Positions 1 through 9,116 are shown, counted from the stretch's first letter. The stretch is DNA of 64,000 nucleotides from an uncultured Siphonobacter sp. (GCA_913775095.1 CAJYIW010000002.1:186001-250000), one strand, 5' to 3'. The notes: generated by a model from the sequence alone, not told the origin. Numbers and translations are program-made.

Positions 1-1636
1 CTTTAGCCAGTCCTAAAGCTACCTGCCGGGATTGCTGCGGAGCAACACTTCGGGTGGTAGGAACCCATAAATCCGTAGGTAAGCCCACACTGGAATTGGA
101 AAGTAGATGGATGTACTGATTCATCAGAGCGTACGAAGCTTTCAGGGCCCAGTTTCGGGGAAATGAATAGGAAATCGCCAGCCGCGGCTCGGCTCTTGCA
201 TAGGTTTTGCCTTCGGTATTAAAATAGCTCAGACGAAATCCTCCGTTTACCTTGATCGCAGCGATGGGGTGATAGGTGTCTTCCACATAGAGGCCCCCCT
301 CGTAACTATCAAGCGGCTGAACCTGCGAAACATACTGAGAAATAACAGTATTTTCCAGCGTTACGGTGTTGGGGAGGAAACGATGTGAAGAAAGCTGTAT
401 GCCCGTTTTGACGCTGTGTTGTGGGTTAGGAGACCAGTCAAAATCCGTTTTGAACGTAAAGTCCCGGATTGTGGATGAGTTTTGCAGGTTATACTGGCTG
501 GTGAGAGAATTATACGTCTGTACGCTTTGGGCATTGATATGAAACAGGTAATGGCTGAAGATCAGGGAAGTATTGGAAAACAGTTTGTGACTAAAGAGGT
601 GATTCCAGCGGAGGCTGGCAATTTTATTACCCCAGTCGAGGCCGCCACCCTGACGGCTGTCGTCGGCCTGCGATAGAAATGAAAACCGATCCTGGCCTAA
701 GTACCCACTGAGGTAAAGTTTATCCCGCTGACCAAAATCATAGTTGAGCTTGGCATTGAGATCATAGAAGTAATAGCTTCCCTGGTTTTCTAACGGTAAA
801 AAAGGCTTCAGTAATACATCAGCGTACGTTCGCCGACCGGAAATAATGAAGGATGATTTACCTTTTTGAATAGGGCCTTCCAGAACCAGGCGGCTTGCAA
901 TCAGGCCGATGCCTCCTTCCCCGTGAAATTCTTCTTTGTGGCCCTCTTTCATCTGCATATCAATAACCGAAGAAAGTCTCCCTCCATAACGAGCCGGAAA
1001 ACCTCCTTTGGTTAATTCAATGGATTTTAACGCATCGCCATTAAAAAGGGAAAAAAATCCGAACAGATGGAAGGCATTATACACCGGAGCATCGTCCAGA
1101 ATAAGCAGGTTCTGATCCGGGCCCCCACCGCGAATATAAAGTCCAGAACTCCCCTCAGAGCCTTTTTGCACGCCGGGCATCAACTGAAGCACTTTGAGCA
1201 TATCTTTTTCGCCCAGCAGCGTAGGAACGTCCTTCATTTGCTCCACAGGAACGGATATACTCGACATCTGCACTTTCTGGGATTCAGGGGCCGAAAGCTC
1301 AGCGGAAATGACTACTTCCCTGAGGGTTTGATCTTCAGGGGTAAGTTGCCAGTTCAGTTCAATATTCTTATTGAAAAGCAGGGAACGTTGCTGCCGCCGG
1401 TAGCCAATGGAGGAGCATTGAATGGTAAGCGAATCCTGAATGGGTAAGGTAATGGAATAGAAGCCGTATAAATTGGTAGTAGTGCCTTGCTGAAGGCCGG
1501 GAATCGAGATAGTTACGCCGGGGATACTTTCGCCTGAACCCGCTTCCCGAACGTAACCGCTCACAGTCACCCTGCCAGCCTGAGCCTGGACAAAAAGACT
1601 ACTCAGCAACAGGACTAAGGTAAAAAATAATCTCAT
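1..1636 (-). CDS. TonB-dependent outer-membrane receptor, 5' part only
   Basis: Incomplete: the gene starts at the ATG ending at 1636 and runs off the left edge after about 545 codons. The protein begins with a signal peptide (MRLFFTLVLLLSSLFVQAQA), followed by a carboxypeptidase-regulatory-like beta-sandwich (about residues 22-105, with GYVREAGSGESIPGVTISIPG). The plug domain follows at about 130-235 (LMPGVQKGSEGSSGLYIRGG, LDDAPVYN, FPARYGGRLSSVIDM), and then alternating barrel strands. Receptors of this type take up siderophores, glycans or peptides with energy from TonB-ExbBD. The substrate cannot be told from the sequence. No SusD-like partner is visible because the downstream side lies outside the window. 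Confident on family, not on ligand. Confidence 0.9.
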   Translation of the reverse strand, partial: MRLFFTLVLLLSSLFVQAQAGRVTVSGYVREAGSGESIPGVTISIPGLQQGTTTNLYGFYSITLPIQDSLTIQCSSIGYRRQQRSLLFNKNIELNWQLTPEDQTLREVVISAELSAPESQKVQMSSISVPVEQMKDVPTLLGEKDMLKVLQLMPGVQKGSEGSSGLYIRGGGPDQNLLILDDAPVYNAFHLFGFFSLFNGDALKSIELTKGGFPARYGGRLSSVIDMQMKEGHKEEFHGEGGIGLIASRLVLEGPIQKGKSSFIISGRRTYADVLLKPFLPLENQGSYYFYDLNAKLNYDFGQRDKLYLSGYLGQDRFSFLSQADDSRQGGGLDWGNKIASLRWNHLFSHKLFSNTSLIFSHYLFHINAQSVQTYNSLTSQYNLQNSSTIRDFTFKTDFDWSPNPQHSVKTGIQLSSHRFLPNTVTLENTVISQYVSQVQPLDSYEGGLYVEDTYHPIAAIKVNGGFRLSYFNTEGKTYARAEPRLAISYSFPRNWALKASYALMNQYIHLLSNSSVGLPTDLWVPTTRSVAPQQSRQVALGLAK

Positions 1637-1774
1637 AGATGCGTAAGAGGGGGCAGGTATAGAGGAGCGGTATTCGTATCCACCCAATAAAACGTCAGCG
1701 GTGCAAACTTGTTATAATTTAGTGAATCTCAGCTAACCAACGTAGCCTTTTTGCGGGAAATAAACCAAAAAAAA

Positions 1775-1803
1775 CAGGTTACAATCAAAATGATTATAAC
1801 CTG
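1775..1803. repeat. Imperfect 13-bp inverted repeat
   Basis: Arms CAGGTTACAATCA (1775-1787) and TGATTATAACCTG (1791-1803) pair with one mismatch around a 3-nt loop. On the plus strand it is preceded by a run of A, so transcribed from the minus strand the hairpin is followed by a T-rich tract. It could be a terminator for the regulator gene or an operator upstream of the TonB receptor. Confidence 0.5.
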
Positions 1804-1960
1804 CTAAAATAGGTGTCAATAAAGTGGGTTGGTGTGAATAGCCGCCCTTGCAAGCGAGTAGGAAGGTAGAGGGTTGAACGCAGAAATCTTTTAGGAAAGC
1901 AAGCAGCACATCAAGCTTCCTGATGATGCAAAAATACGGTAGGAAGTAGCCAGGAGGGTT

Positions 1961-1994
1961 TGCGAAAACGCAAAAAAGGAGTTGCGTTTTCGCA
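1961..1994. repeat. Perfect 13-bp inverted repeat beside the Crp-type regulator
   Basis: Arms TGCGAAAACGCAA (1961-1973) and TTGCGTTTTCGCA (1982-1994) are perfectly complementary with an 8-nt spacer. It lies 22 bp past the stop of the regulator gene. No T tract follows on the minus strand, so it is not a typical terminator. A protein-binding palindrome or an mRNA 3'-end hairpin are both possible. Confidence 0.5.
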
Positions 1995-2016
1995 ACGAAT
2001 GTACGTACACTGAAAT

Positions 2017-2610
2017 CTACACTTTTGAAAGCTGCGTCCGAATGCGGCTGATTTGATAGTAACTCATGTTGAGGTAACTGGCCAGTACGCTCTGGGGCAG
2101 GCGACCGCGTAGGTTGGCGTGCTTGGCATCGAAAAGTTTGTAGCGTTTCAGCGGGGAACGCGTACAAAGCAACTGCAAACGAATGTTGTTATAAATGAGG
2201 TATTCTTCCGTAAATCGGAGAACAAACTGCACGTAATCGGGGTATTTTAATCGAAGACCAATAAAATCCTGATAATGCAGACGGTAGACAGTGCTGTCTT
2301 CCAGCACTTCCAGGTAAATGTCAGAGGTAGTCTGATGATAAAAACTCTCCGTGGCCATTCCTACGCCTCCTTCTGCTATAATCCAGACGGTTACTTCTTT
2401 TCCATCTTCCAGGTAATAGCCCCGTATTAAGCCCTTCTCTACAAAATACATGTATTCACTCCGTTGCCCGGGAGTTAGAATAAGCAGGCCTTTGGAATAT
2501 ACACAGGGTTTCAGAACCTGAAGCAAAGCCTCTTTCGTCACATCTGAAAGCGGATATAACTGAGTTAATGCATTTGCTAAAGGGCTGGAAGTTTCGGAGT
2601 TGGATAACAT
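2017..2610 (-). CDS. Crp/Fnr-family transcriptional regulator
   Basis: A 197-residue cytoplasmic DNA-binding regulator. Residues about 30-120 form the cyclic-nucleotide-binding-like beta barrel (LTPGQRSEYMYFVEKGLIRG, then EVTVWIIAEGG). The C-terminus carries a Crp-type helix-turn-helix (about 160-195: LPQSVLASYLNMSYYQISRI). The usual cAMP-contacting RS pair of the phosphate-binding cassette is not obvious, as in many Bacteroidota members whose ligand is unknown. It stands alone, followed by a palindrome (1961-1994) and then the TonB receptor gene on the same strand, which is a plausible target. A TATATTTG -7 element lies about 30 bp upstream. Confidence 0.88.
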   Translation of the reverse strand: MLSNSETSSPLANALTQLYPLSDVTKEALLQVLKPCVYSKGLLILTPGQRSEYMYFVEKGLIRGYYLEDGKEVTVWIIAEGGVGMATESFYHQTTSDIYLEVLEDSTVYRLHYQDFIGLRLKYPDYVQFVLRFTEEYLIYNNIRLQLLCTRSPLKRYKLFDAKHANLRGRLPQSVLASYLNMSYYQISRIRTQLSKV

Positions 2611-2638
2611 AATTACACGGTACGAGTCTCCAATTTTA

Positions 2639-2646
2639 CAAATATA
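2639..2646 (-). promoter_or_regulatory. Bacteroidota -7 element of the Crp-type gene
   Basis: On the minus strand this reads TATATTTG, matching the Bacteroidota sigma-A consensus TAnnTTTG, 29 bp upstream of the ATG at 2610. No clear TTTG -33 box is seen at the expected spacing, so confidence is moderate. Confidence 0.45.
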
Positions 2647-2675
2647 TGTTGATAATCTAGCATAAAAATGTGATA

Positions 2676-3221
2676 TTATTGTATAAGCGTGTTTACTTTA
2701 AAAGGCTTGGGATCACCAATAAATAGCTGTTGAAATCCCTCTATCTGGTAAGAAGTTAATCGACCATTTTTGCTTTCCAGCGTTAGGATTTTCTCTGATT
2801 CAAATAAGTAATTTTTCTCCAGGAGGGTTGCTTTAATCTTGCTGGGACGGTTTTCTTCGTCGCGAATAACTTCCAGAAACTGAACGGGTAAGTGTTCGCC
2901 CTGACGCAGGCGATACGAAACGGTATTGTCCGACAGGGTATCTACGAAATAGCTCTGAGTATAAGCGGGTTTATTAAGATCGGCCTGGAGAAATAACTCC
3001 AATTCTTTAGTCCAGTCAATTTTAGGAGTGACTAACGTTTCCGATTCTTCATTGACCGTCACTTCTTTACGCACGACCGGATTTGTCTTTTGAAACGCTG
3101 CGATTTGCTTTTCAACAAAACCCTTCAGATCGAAATAAGTCTGAGGCGTATGACTGGCCTGCTGAGCAGAATTCTGACAGGCAATGTTGAGGAGTATAAG
3201 TGCAAAAAATACTTTTTTCAT
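2676..3221 (-). CDS. Hypothetical lipoprotein
   Basis: A protein of about 181 residues of unknown function. I chose the ATG at 3221 rather than the in-frame ATG at 3293 because it puts MKKVFFALILLNIACQ at the N-terminus, a lipoprotein signal peptide with the lipidated Cys at residue 15. The 24 extra residues upstream look like untranslated AT-rich leader. The mature part is hydrophilic with no recognised domain. It contains a basic/acidic stretch and many beta-prone segments (YFVDTLSDNTVSYRLRQGE). The protein probably sits in the outer or inner membrane facing the periplasm. It lies between the SDR epimerase and Crp genes on the same strand. Confidence 0.7.
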   Translation of the reverse strand: MKKVFFALILLNIACQNSAQQASHTPQTYFDLKGFVEKQIAAFQKTNPVVRKEVTVNEESETLVTPKIDWTKELELFLQADLNKPAYTQSYFVDTLSDNTVSYRLRQGEHLPVQFLEVIRDEENRPSKIKATLLEKNYLFESEKILTLESKNGRLTSYQIEGFQQLFIGDPKPFKVNTLIQ

Positions 3222-3335
3222 GCTAATCAATAAAAAAGGAAAATTGAGATTAAATGAACAGAAAAAAAACGATTTCCATTCAAAAATTCTCAATTCTCCT
3301 GAGTATTAATAACGGTTTTTATAAACGTCCGCTAT

Positions 3336-4397
3336 TTATTTTAAGACGTAGCTCAATTGCTCCGCATTTTCCTGTAGCCATTCGTGTACTTCTTCCACGA
3401 TTTGGCGAATAGAAATTTCAGGCTTCCAGCCGGTCATTTCCGTTACTTTCGTGTTGTCGGTAATGTATAAGGGAATGTCTGCCGTGCGACCTTCTGCAAT
3501 GGGTTTAATCGGAATGGTTTTTCCCGTAACCTCCTGACAGATCCTGGTTAATTCCACGAGCGAAGTACTGACTTCAACGCCGCCACCTACGTTCAGAATT
3601 TCGCCATTAACCTGGTCCATGTTATGTAACTGCCAGTCAACCAGGCGGTATAGATCAGCTACGTGTAGCATATCGCGGGTTTGTTTACCCGTACCATTAA
3701 AGCCGATATAGGCCAGTTGTTGCTCATAGAAGTGCTTGGCTACCCAAAGTACCATAACGCCCTGATCGGCCTTACCCATCTGCCAGGGACCCGTCAGTAC
3801 GCCGCAACGGTTAATGACCGTTTTCAAGCCGTAAAACTCGTTGTATTCGTGAATCATCAGCTCCGAAGCCAGTTTGGTTGCTCCGTACAGCGAGCGGGCT
3901 CCGTCGAGCGGAAAATATTCACTAATACCCTTCGCATTAGCTCCCGGAAGCGGCTGCTCTTCCGTCAGGGCAAAGCGGGTTTCTTCTTCCTGATACGTCA
4001 GTTTTTCCAGGGGCTTGATCGGGTAGATCCGGCTGGTGGATAAGAAAACGAACGCAGCTTTATGCTTTAAGGCAAAGTTCAGGCAGTTGATGGTTCCCAC
4101 CAGGTTGGTGTTAATCAGGTAATCGGGCGATCCGTTCAGGCCGGCTAATACCGAAGGTTCGGCCGAAGCTTCGATCACGGCATCCACGGCGGGAATAACG
4201 TCGAAATCTTCCTTGGAACGAATATCGCCGTGGACGAACTCGATTCCTGCCGATTTAAGCCGGTTGATGTTCAGTTCAGAGCCTCTTCTTTTCAGATTGT
4301 CGAGGGCATAAATCTCATAAGAAGGGTAATTCTTCTTAAGGTTGAGGGCCAGGGAAGAGCCTACAAAGCCAGCTCCTCCGGTGATTAAAATTTTCAT
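3336..4397 (-). CDS. NAD-dependent epimerase/dehydratase (extended SDR, CDP-paratose 2-epimerase-like)
   Basis: A 353-residue extended short-chain dehydrogenase. The Rossmann nucleotide-binding motif GGAGFVG is at residues 7-13, the active-site Tyr/Lys in YGATK at 171-175 (Tyr171, Lys175) and the Ser/Thr in FLSTSRIY at about 120. Enzymes of this family invert or dehydrate nucleotide-activated sugars. The segment NLKRRGSELNINRLKSAGI resembles CDP-paratose/tyvelose 2-epimerases, but substrate assignment is inference. No other polysaccharide gene is adjacent, so the pathway is unclear. Length matches the family. Confidence 0.85.
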   Translation of the reverse strand: MKILITGGAGFVGSSLALNLKKNYPSYEIYALDNLKRRGSELNINRLKSAGIEFVHGDIRSKEDFDVIPAVDAVIEASAEPSVLAGLNGSPDYLINTNLVGTINCLNFALKHKAAFVFLSTSRIYPIKPLEKLTYQEEETRFALTEEQPLPGANAKGISEYFPLDGARSLYGATKLASELMIHEYNEFYGLKTVINRCGVLTGPWQMGKADQGVMVLWVAKHFYEQQLAYIGFNGTGKQTRDMLHVADLYRLVDWQLHNMDQVNGEILNVGGGVEVSTSLVELTRICQEVTGKTIPIKPIAEGRTADIPLYITDNTKVTEMTGWKPEISIRQIVEEVHEWLQENAEQLSYVLK

Positions 4398-4487
4398 AAG
4401 CTTTAATAAAACTCAGGTTTTATGCCTGAAGAAAGGAACAAATAGCAAGAATATATTCTTCAAACGATGTTTACCCAGAGATGGTTA

Positions 4488-6431
4488 TCAATCAGAGACC
4501 CGTTTGAGATTAAAAGTTTGAGCGGGACGGATGATGAGGGGAACTTTCTCAATTTTAACCGCTGAACTATCCAGACCAAACCAGCGGTCTTCAGACGTAG
4601 TAAAGGTTTTGATGTAAAAATAGGCCTTCATCGTCAGGCGTTCCCAGAAGGGCAGGTCATTTTCGAAAGACAGGAATTTTTCCAGCACAACGAAACGGAA
4701 ATCACCGATTACATTCTGCTTACTTAACGATTCGTAACGACTGGTGATGTCTACTTCCTTGTTTTTTACCATGTCCTGAATCACGCGGCGGAAGTAGAGG
4801 TTAATGCGTTGTTCAACCCGGAAGCCCAGCCGGAAGGTTACCTTGATGACATCGTCGGGAGCGATGACATTCACCTTGTATTCCATGGTATAAGGATCGT
4901 CAACGGTATCGACGTGCACAAACCAGTAAATATCCGCTCGTTTGGGCCGTTTCTGAAAAATGGAATATATCACTTTGGATTCAATCTCACTTACCCGGGA
5001 CGCATTGGACATAAAAATCAGGTGAGTGGCATACTTGGGAATGGACATATCCCGACTCAGTTCCTTCAGGGGGTCAATGTAATCCGAAAGCTTCACGTAT
5101 TCAGTCAGACGGGCTTTGATGTTGAAGGCCCGCAGCCAGATAATCATCACCATGGCAATGGTAGATCCAATCAGTAGTGATACCCAACCGCCGTGGGTAA
5201 ACTTCAGCAGGTTGGCCACCAGGAACGAAGATTCAATAGTCAGGTACACGACCAGGAACAAGATTACCCCGTAGAACATGAACCGATGCGTGTACAGATA
5301 ATACGCCATCAGCATGGTCGTCATCAGCATGGTTAGCGTAATGGCCAGACCGTAGGCCGCTTCCATGTTGGTAGACTCGCGGAAGTATAAAACGACGCCC
5401 ATACAACCCGCCCAAAGTAACCAGTTAACACTGGGGACGTATAACTGACCCTTTTCGTTGGAGGGGTAACGCAGTTTGACTTTCGGCCAGAAGTTCAGAC
5501 GAATGGCTTCGGAGATCAGTGTGAACGAACCCGTAATCAAGGCCTGACTGGCAATGATGGCCGCCATCGTAGCGATGGTAATACCCGGTAATAAAAACCA
5601 GTCGGGCATCATCTCGTAAATAGGCTTCCGGCCCCGAAGGAATTCGCCATTATGAGCCATCAGCCAGGCTCCCTGCCCGAAGTATTGCAGCACCAGACAG
5701 GCCTTTACGAAAACCCAGGAGATGCGAATATTACCGCGACCGCAGTGACCCATGTCCGAATACAGAGCTTCTGCCCCGGTGGAACAAAGGAAAACAGAGC
5801 CCAGTAACCAGAACCCGGAAGGCTCGTGAGCCAGCATGTCGTAGGCATAATACGGATTGACAGCCCGGAGAATGGTCCAGTCCTGAGCAATCCAGATGAT
5901 ACCGAAAAAGGCCAGCATACTGAACCAGATGAACATCATGGGCCCAAAGGAACGGCCCACCAGTTGAGTACCCAGGGCCTGGATCAGGAACAGAACCGTG
6001 ATAATAGCCAGAATGATGTAAATAATGTAGTGATCCAGATCGGGATACCGCATTTCCAGACCTTCGACAGCGGAAGCCACCGACATGGGTGGAGTAATGA
6101 TTCCATCGGCTAGCAGAGCAGCTCCGCCAATAATGGCCGGAATAGTTAACCAGCGGGCGTGTTTCCGTACGAGGGTGTACAAAGCGAAAACGCCCCCTTC
6201 ACCCCGGTTATCGGCCCGTAAAATGAGAACTACGTATTTAACGGTGGTGAGTAAGGTAAGCGTCCAGAGCACGCAGGAAACGGCTCCTAAAACCAGGCGT
6301 TCGGAAATGGGCTTGTCACCCATGATCGCCTGCATTACGTATAGTGGAGAAGTACCGATATCTCCGTAAATGATGCCGAGAGCAATAAGTAGCCCGGCGG
6401 CACTCACCTTATCCAGGTGTTTATGATCCAT
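4488..6431 (-). CDS. kup: Low-affinity potassium transporter Kup
   Basis: A 647-residue inner-membrane protein of the KUP/HAK/KT family, which takes up K+ with protons. The N-terminal signature GIIYGDIGTSPLYVMQAIMG (residues about 19-38) is diagnostic. About twelve hydrophobic segments follow up to residue about 440, then a cytoplasmic C-terminal region typical of the family. Length is normal. The ATG at 6431 follows a good promoter (TAACTTTG at 6461-6454). It is monocistronic as far as can be seen, with the SDR gene 90 bp downstream. Confidence 0.96.
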   Translation of the reverse strand: MDHKHLDKVSAAGLLIALGIIYGDIGTSPLYVMQAIMGDKPISERLVLGAVSCVLWTLTLLTTVKYVVLILRADNRGEGGVFALYTLVRKHARWLTIPAIIGGAALLADGIITPPMSVASAVEGLEMRYPDLDHYIIYIILAIITVLFLIQALGTQLVGRSFGPMMFIWFSMLAFFGIIWIAQDWTILRAVNPYYAYDMLAHEPSGFWLLGSVFLCSTGAEALYSDMGHCGRGNIRISWVFVKACLVLQYFGQGAWLMAHNGEFLRGRKPIYEMMPDWFLLPGITIATMAAIIASQALITGSFTLISEAIRLNFWPKVKLRYPSNEKGQLYVPSVNWLLWAGCMGVVLYFRESTNMEAAYGLAITLTMLMTTMLMAYYLYTHRFMFYGVILFLVVYLTIESSFLVANLLKFTHGGWVSLLIGSTIAMVMIIWLRAFNIKARLTEYVKLSDYIDPLKELSRDMSIPKYATHLIFMSNASRVSEIESKVIYSIFQKRPKRADIYWFVHVDTVDDPYTMEYKVNVIAPDDVIKVTFRLGFRVEQRINLYFRRVIQDMVKNKEVDITSRYESLSKQNVIGDFRFVVLEKFLSFENDLPFWERLTMKAYFYIKTFTTSEDRWFGLDSSAVKIEKVPLIIRPAQTFNLKRVSD

Positions 6432-6453
6432 GTGGAAGTTGACTAAAGAACCG

Positions 6454-6483
6454 CAAAGTTAAGGTAATAATACAATCTGCAAG
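6454..6483 (-). promoter_or_regulatory. Putative kup promoter
   Basis: The minus strand reads CTTG (6483-6480), an 18-nt spacer, then TAACTTTG (6461-6454). This fits the Bacteroidota TTTG/TAnnTTTG consensus and predicts transcription starting roughly 15 bp before the kup ATG at 6431. Confidence 0.55.
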
Positions 6484-6504
6484 AGCTCCATGGCTGCATC
6501 ACAG

Positions 6505-6540
6505 AAAAGCCGACTCGAAGGGTTAAGGAGCGAATCGGCC
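6505..6540 (-). terminator. Terminator of the rhodanese-thioredoxin gene
   Basis: On the minus strand GCCGATTCG and CGAGTCGGC pair with one wobble around a 12-nt loop and are followed by TTTTCTG. It begins 7 bp past the stop codon of the gene ending at 6547. Confidence 0.55.
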
Positions 6541-6546
6541 TGAGGA

Positions 6547-7263
6547 TTACAGGGTTTTTTCTACGTCTTTCCGTAAACTGGCTTCATCCCGAAAACCCAC
6601 CATTCGGTCTACGGGTTTGCCGTCTTTAAATAGAATAAGCGTTGGGATGGCATCCACTTTATACTGCTTAACTACATCAGGATCACGATCGGCATCGATT
6701 TTCAAAATCGTTACCTTTCCAGCCCAGTCGTGCTTTAGTTTTTCCAGAACCGGGGCTTGTTGCTTACAGGGGCCGCACCAGACGGCGTAAAAATCAACCA
6801 GAACTACTTTATGGTCTTTCAGGGTCTGGGCTAATACGTCTTTGCCTTTCGGAGCGGGCATCATCGCCGGGCGTTCGCTAGGAGCAATGACGGATTTACT
6901 GGCAGTGGTCCATTTCAGGTAACCGCCATCAAGATTATACACCTCCTTGAAGCCAGCCTTGGCGAGGTATTCGGCGGCCTGTCCACTGCGTCCACCGGAG
7001 TAACAGTACACCATGACTGGTTTATTTTTATCCAGTTTGGAAACCTGTTCGGCAAAGGTATCCTGCTTCTTCCAGTCGATGTTTTTCGCGTTGGGTAAAT
7101 ACCCCCGCTCATATTCAGAAGCCGTCCGAACGTCGAGCACCTGCGGATTGCTGCTCAGTTTTCCTTCAAAAGCGTTGACATCCAGGTTCGTCTGAGCCAG
7201 GGCCGAAAGGCTCAACAGCCACCCCAGCCCCGCGAAGATTCTGAATTTGATTAAAGAAAGCAT
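6547..7263 (-). CDS. Exported rhodanese-thioredoxin fusion protein
   Basis: A 238-residue periplasmic redox protein made of two domains. Residues 1-23 are a signal peptide ending ALAQ. Residues about 30-122 form a rhodanese domain with the active-site loop CYSGGRS starting at Cys87. Residues about 138-238 form a thioredoxin domain with WCGPC at 162-166. Rhodanese cysteines carry persulfide sulfur and thioredoxin cysteines exchange disulfides. The fusion suggests coupled sulfur transfer and reduction outside the cytoplasm, but the physiological substrate is unknown. All catalytic cysteines are present. The cis-proline segment of thioredoxin (AIPTLILF) is also intact. The gene is followed by a hairpin terminator. 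Confidence 0.9.
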   Translation of the reverse strand: MLSLIKFRIFAGLGWLLSLSALAQTNLDVNAFEGKLSSNPQVLDVRTASEYERGYLPNAKNIDWKKQDTFAEQVSKLDKNKPVMVYCYSGGRSGQAAEYLAKAGFKEVYNLDGGYLKWTTASKSVIAPSERPAMMPAPKGKDVLAQTLKDHKVVLVDFYAVWCGPCKQQAPVLEKLKHDWAGKVTILKIDADRDPDVVKQYKVDAIPTLILFKDGKPVDRMVGFRDEASLRKDVEKTL

Positions 7264-7403
7264 GGAAATACGTTTTAGATACTAGTACGAAGAATGTTTT
7301 GGGTTTTGGGTCTGGAGTTTTGAGTTATTGTTATTTAGAAGTGATAGAAAGGCGAGATATACAAATCGCCGAGATTCTAACTCTCAACATCAAAACCCCA
7401 AAC

Positions 7404-8981
7404 TCACTTGATATTATCCAAATTATAATGCAGCCCCACATTTTCGCGGCGGGACATGGCCATTTTTATCACAAGATACGAAACGTTGATCATGTTACGT
7501 AATTCACAGATAGGAACGGAAACTTTCGATTCACGGTATAACTGCTCATGTTCGCGGTAAAGTAATTCTACCCGTTCGTACGCCCGGCGTAAGCGACGGT
7601 TGGTTCGCACAATACCCACGTAATTAGCCATGATGCTGTTCAGTTCGCGAGTCATTTCCGTTACCAGCACCTGCTCTTCCGGATGAGTAGTGCCGGAATC
7701 ATCCCAGTCGGGAACATCAGTCGGAACAGCGGCTTCGTGTAGATGCTCAATAGTACTCAAAAACGCCCGGTGACCAAAAACAACGGCTTCAAGTAGTGAA
7801 TTAGAAGCCAGTCGATTGGCTCCGTGTAAGCCCGTGCAGGAACATTCGCCCGCCGCATAAAGAAATTCAATATTGGTCTGACCGTGCTCGTTTACCCGTA
7901 CGCCGCCGCAGAGGTAATGCTGGGCCGGAACCACGGGAATTAGGTCCGTTCGAACGTCAATTCCTAAATCCAGACAATGCTGGGTAATGTTCGGAAAGTG
8001 TTCTACAAACTTTTCGTAGTCCGTATCCCGGACGTCCAGATAGACGTGATCGGTACCGTTTCGTTTCATTTCGGAATCAATGGCCCGGGCGGTAATGTCG
8101 CGGGGAGCCAGCGACAACCGTGAATCGTAATTTTCCATGAAGGTCGACCCGTCCGCATTTTTCAGCACACCGCCAAAGCCCCGAACGGCTTCCGAAATCA
8201 GGAACGAAGGTTTTTTGCCGGGCTGGTACAAACTGGTCGGATGGAATTGAATGAACTCCATGTTATCACAAATACCCTTGGCCCGGTACGCCATGGCAAT
8301 GCCATCACCGGTAGCAATGGTGGGATTGGTGGTACTCTGGTAAATATTTCCAATGCCGCCCGTGGCCAGCATGGTTGTTTTCGCCAGAAATTTATCGACT
8401 TCGCCCGTTTGCGTATTCAAGACGTATGCTCCGAAACATTTAATATCCTGTCGGTAGCGATACACAGTTTCGCCCAGATGGTGCTGGGTGATCAGCTCAA
8501 CGGCATAATAATGAGTAAAAATGGTAATGCTGTCGTGCCGCTGGACTTCCTCCAGCAAAGCCCGTTCGATTTCGGCTCCGGTGATATCTTTGAAATGCAG
8601 GATCCGATGGTCGGAGTGGCCTCCTTCCCGGGCCAGATCGTAGTCTTCACCGTGACGATCAAAGCGGGTTCCGTAGTCGATTAACTCCTGAATGCGGGCG
8701 GGAGCTTCGGTAACGACAATTTCCACAATCTTGCGATTGCTGATGCCGTCTCCGGCATCCATCGTATCATCGATGTGTTTATCAAAAGAATCTTCCTTCG
8801 ACCAAACGGCGGCAATACCGCCCTGAGCGTATTTGGTGTTCGTCTCATCGGCCTGCACTTTGGTAATCACCGCAATGGAAACGGGTTCCTGTCGGCTTTC
8901 GAAGTAACGGGCTAATTTGGTTGCATAACTCAGTCCGGCAATACCCGAACCAATCACAAGGAAGTCGTATTGGTGCGTCAT
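7404..8981 (-). CDS. nadB: L-aspartate oxidase (NAD biosynthesis)
   Basis: A 525-residue cytoplasmic flavoenzyme that oxidises L-aspartate to iminoaspartate, the first step of de novo quinolinate/NAD synthesis. The FAD-binding motif VIGSGIAGLSYA begins at residue 9. Further family blocks are TKYAQGGIAAVW, GGIGNIYQSTTNPTIATGDG, FHPTSLY, GGVRVNEHGQTN and GECSCTGLHGANRLASNSLL. The last distinguishes NadB/succinate-dehydrogenase flavoproteins, and the overall length fits NadB. nadA and nadC are not in the window, so the pathway is split here. A near-consensus -7 (TAACTTTC) lies about 30 bp upstream. Confidence 0.96.
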   Translation of the reverse strand: MTHQYDFLVIGSGIAGLSYATKLARYFESRQEPVSIAVITKVQADETNTKYAQGGIAAVWSKEDSFDKHIDDTMDAGDGISNRKIVEIVVTEAPARIQELIDYGTRFDRHGEDYDLAREGGHSDHRILHFKDITGAEIERALLEEVQRHDSITIFTHYYAVELITQHHLGETVYRYRQDIKCFGAYVLNTQTGEVDKFLAKTTMLATGGIGNIYQSTTNPTIATGDGIAMAYRAKGICDNMEFIQFHPTSLYQPGKKPSFLISEAVRGFGGVLKNADGSTFMENYDSRLSLAPRDITARAIDSEMKRNGTDHVYLDVRDTDYEKFVEHFPNITQHCLDLGIDVRTDLIPVVPAQHYLCGGVRVNEHGQTNIEFLYAAGECSCTGLHGANRLASNSLLEAVVFGHRAFLSTIEHLHEAAVPTDVPDWDDSGTTHPEEQVLVTEMTRELNSIMANYVGIVRTNRRLRRAYERVELLYREHEQLYRESKVSVPICELRNMINVSYLVIKMAMSRRENVGLHYNLDNIK

Positions 8982-9116
8982 AATTAAATCAAAAACGATT
9001 TAGAGGCTCGAAAGTTAAGAGATATTTGGGAATGGCTGGAATTTGCCGGAGGAAATGTGAAGGGGTTCTGCTAAAAACGAGTTTACTTTGACTGGAAGCC
9101 CTGACTCTCTGTTTTC

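Larger units (their letters stand above)
1637..2016. other. Gene-free stretch with two inverted repeats
   Basis: No convincing gene is seen here. The stretch lies upstream of the TonB receptor and downstream of the Crp-type regulator, both on the minus strand, so it should hold the receptor promoter. Its visible content is two strong inverted repeats, at 1775-1803 and 1961-1994, listed separately. Confidence 0.6.
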
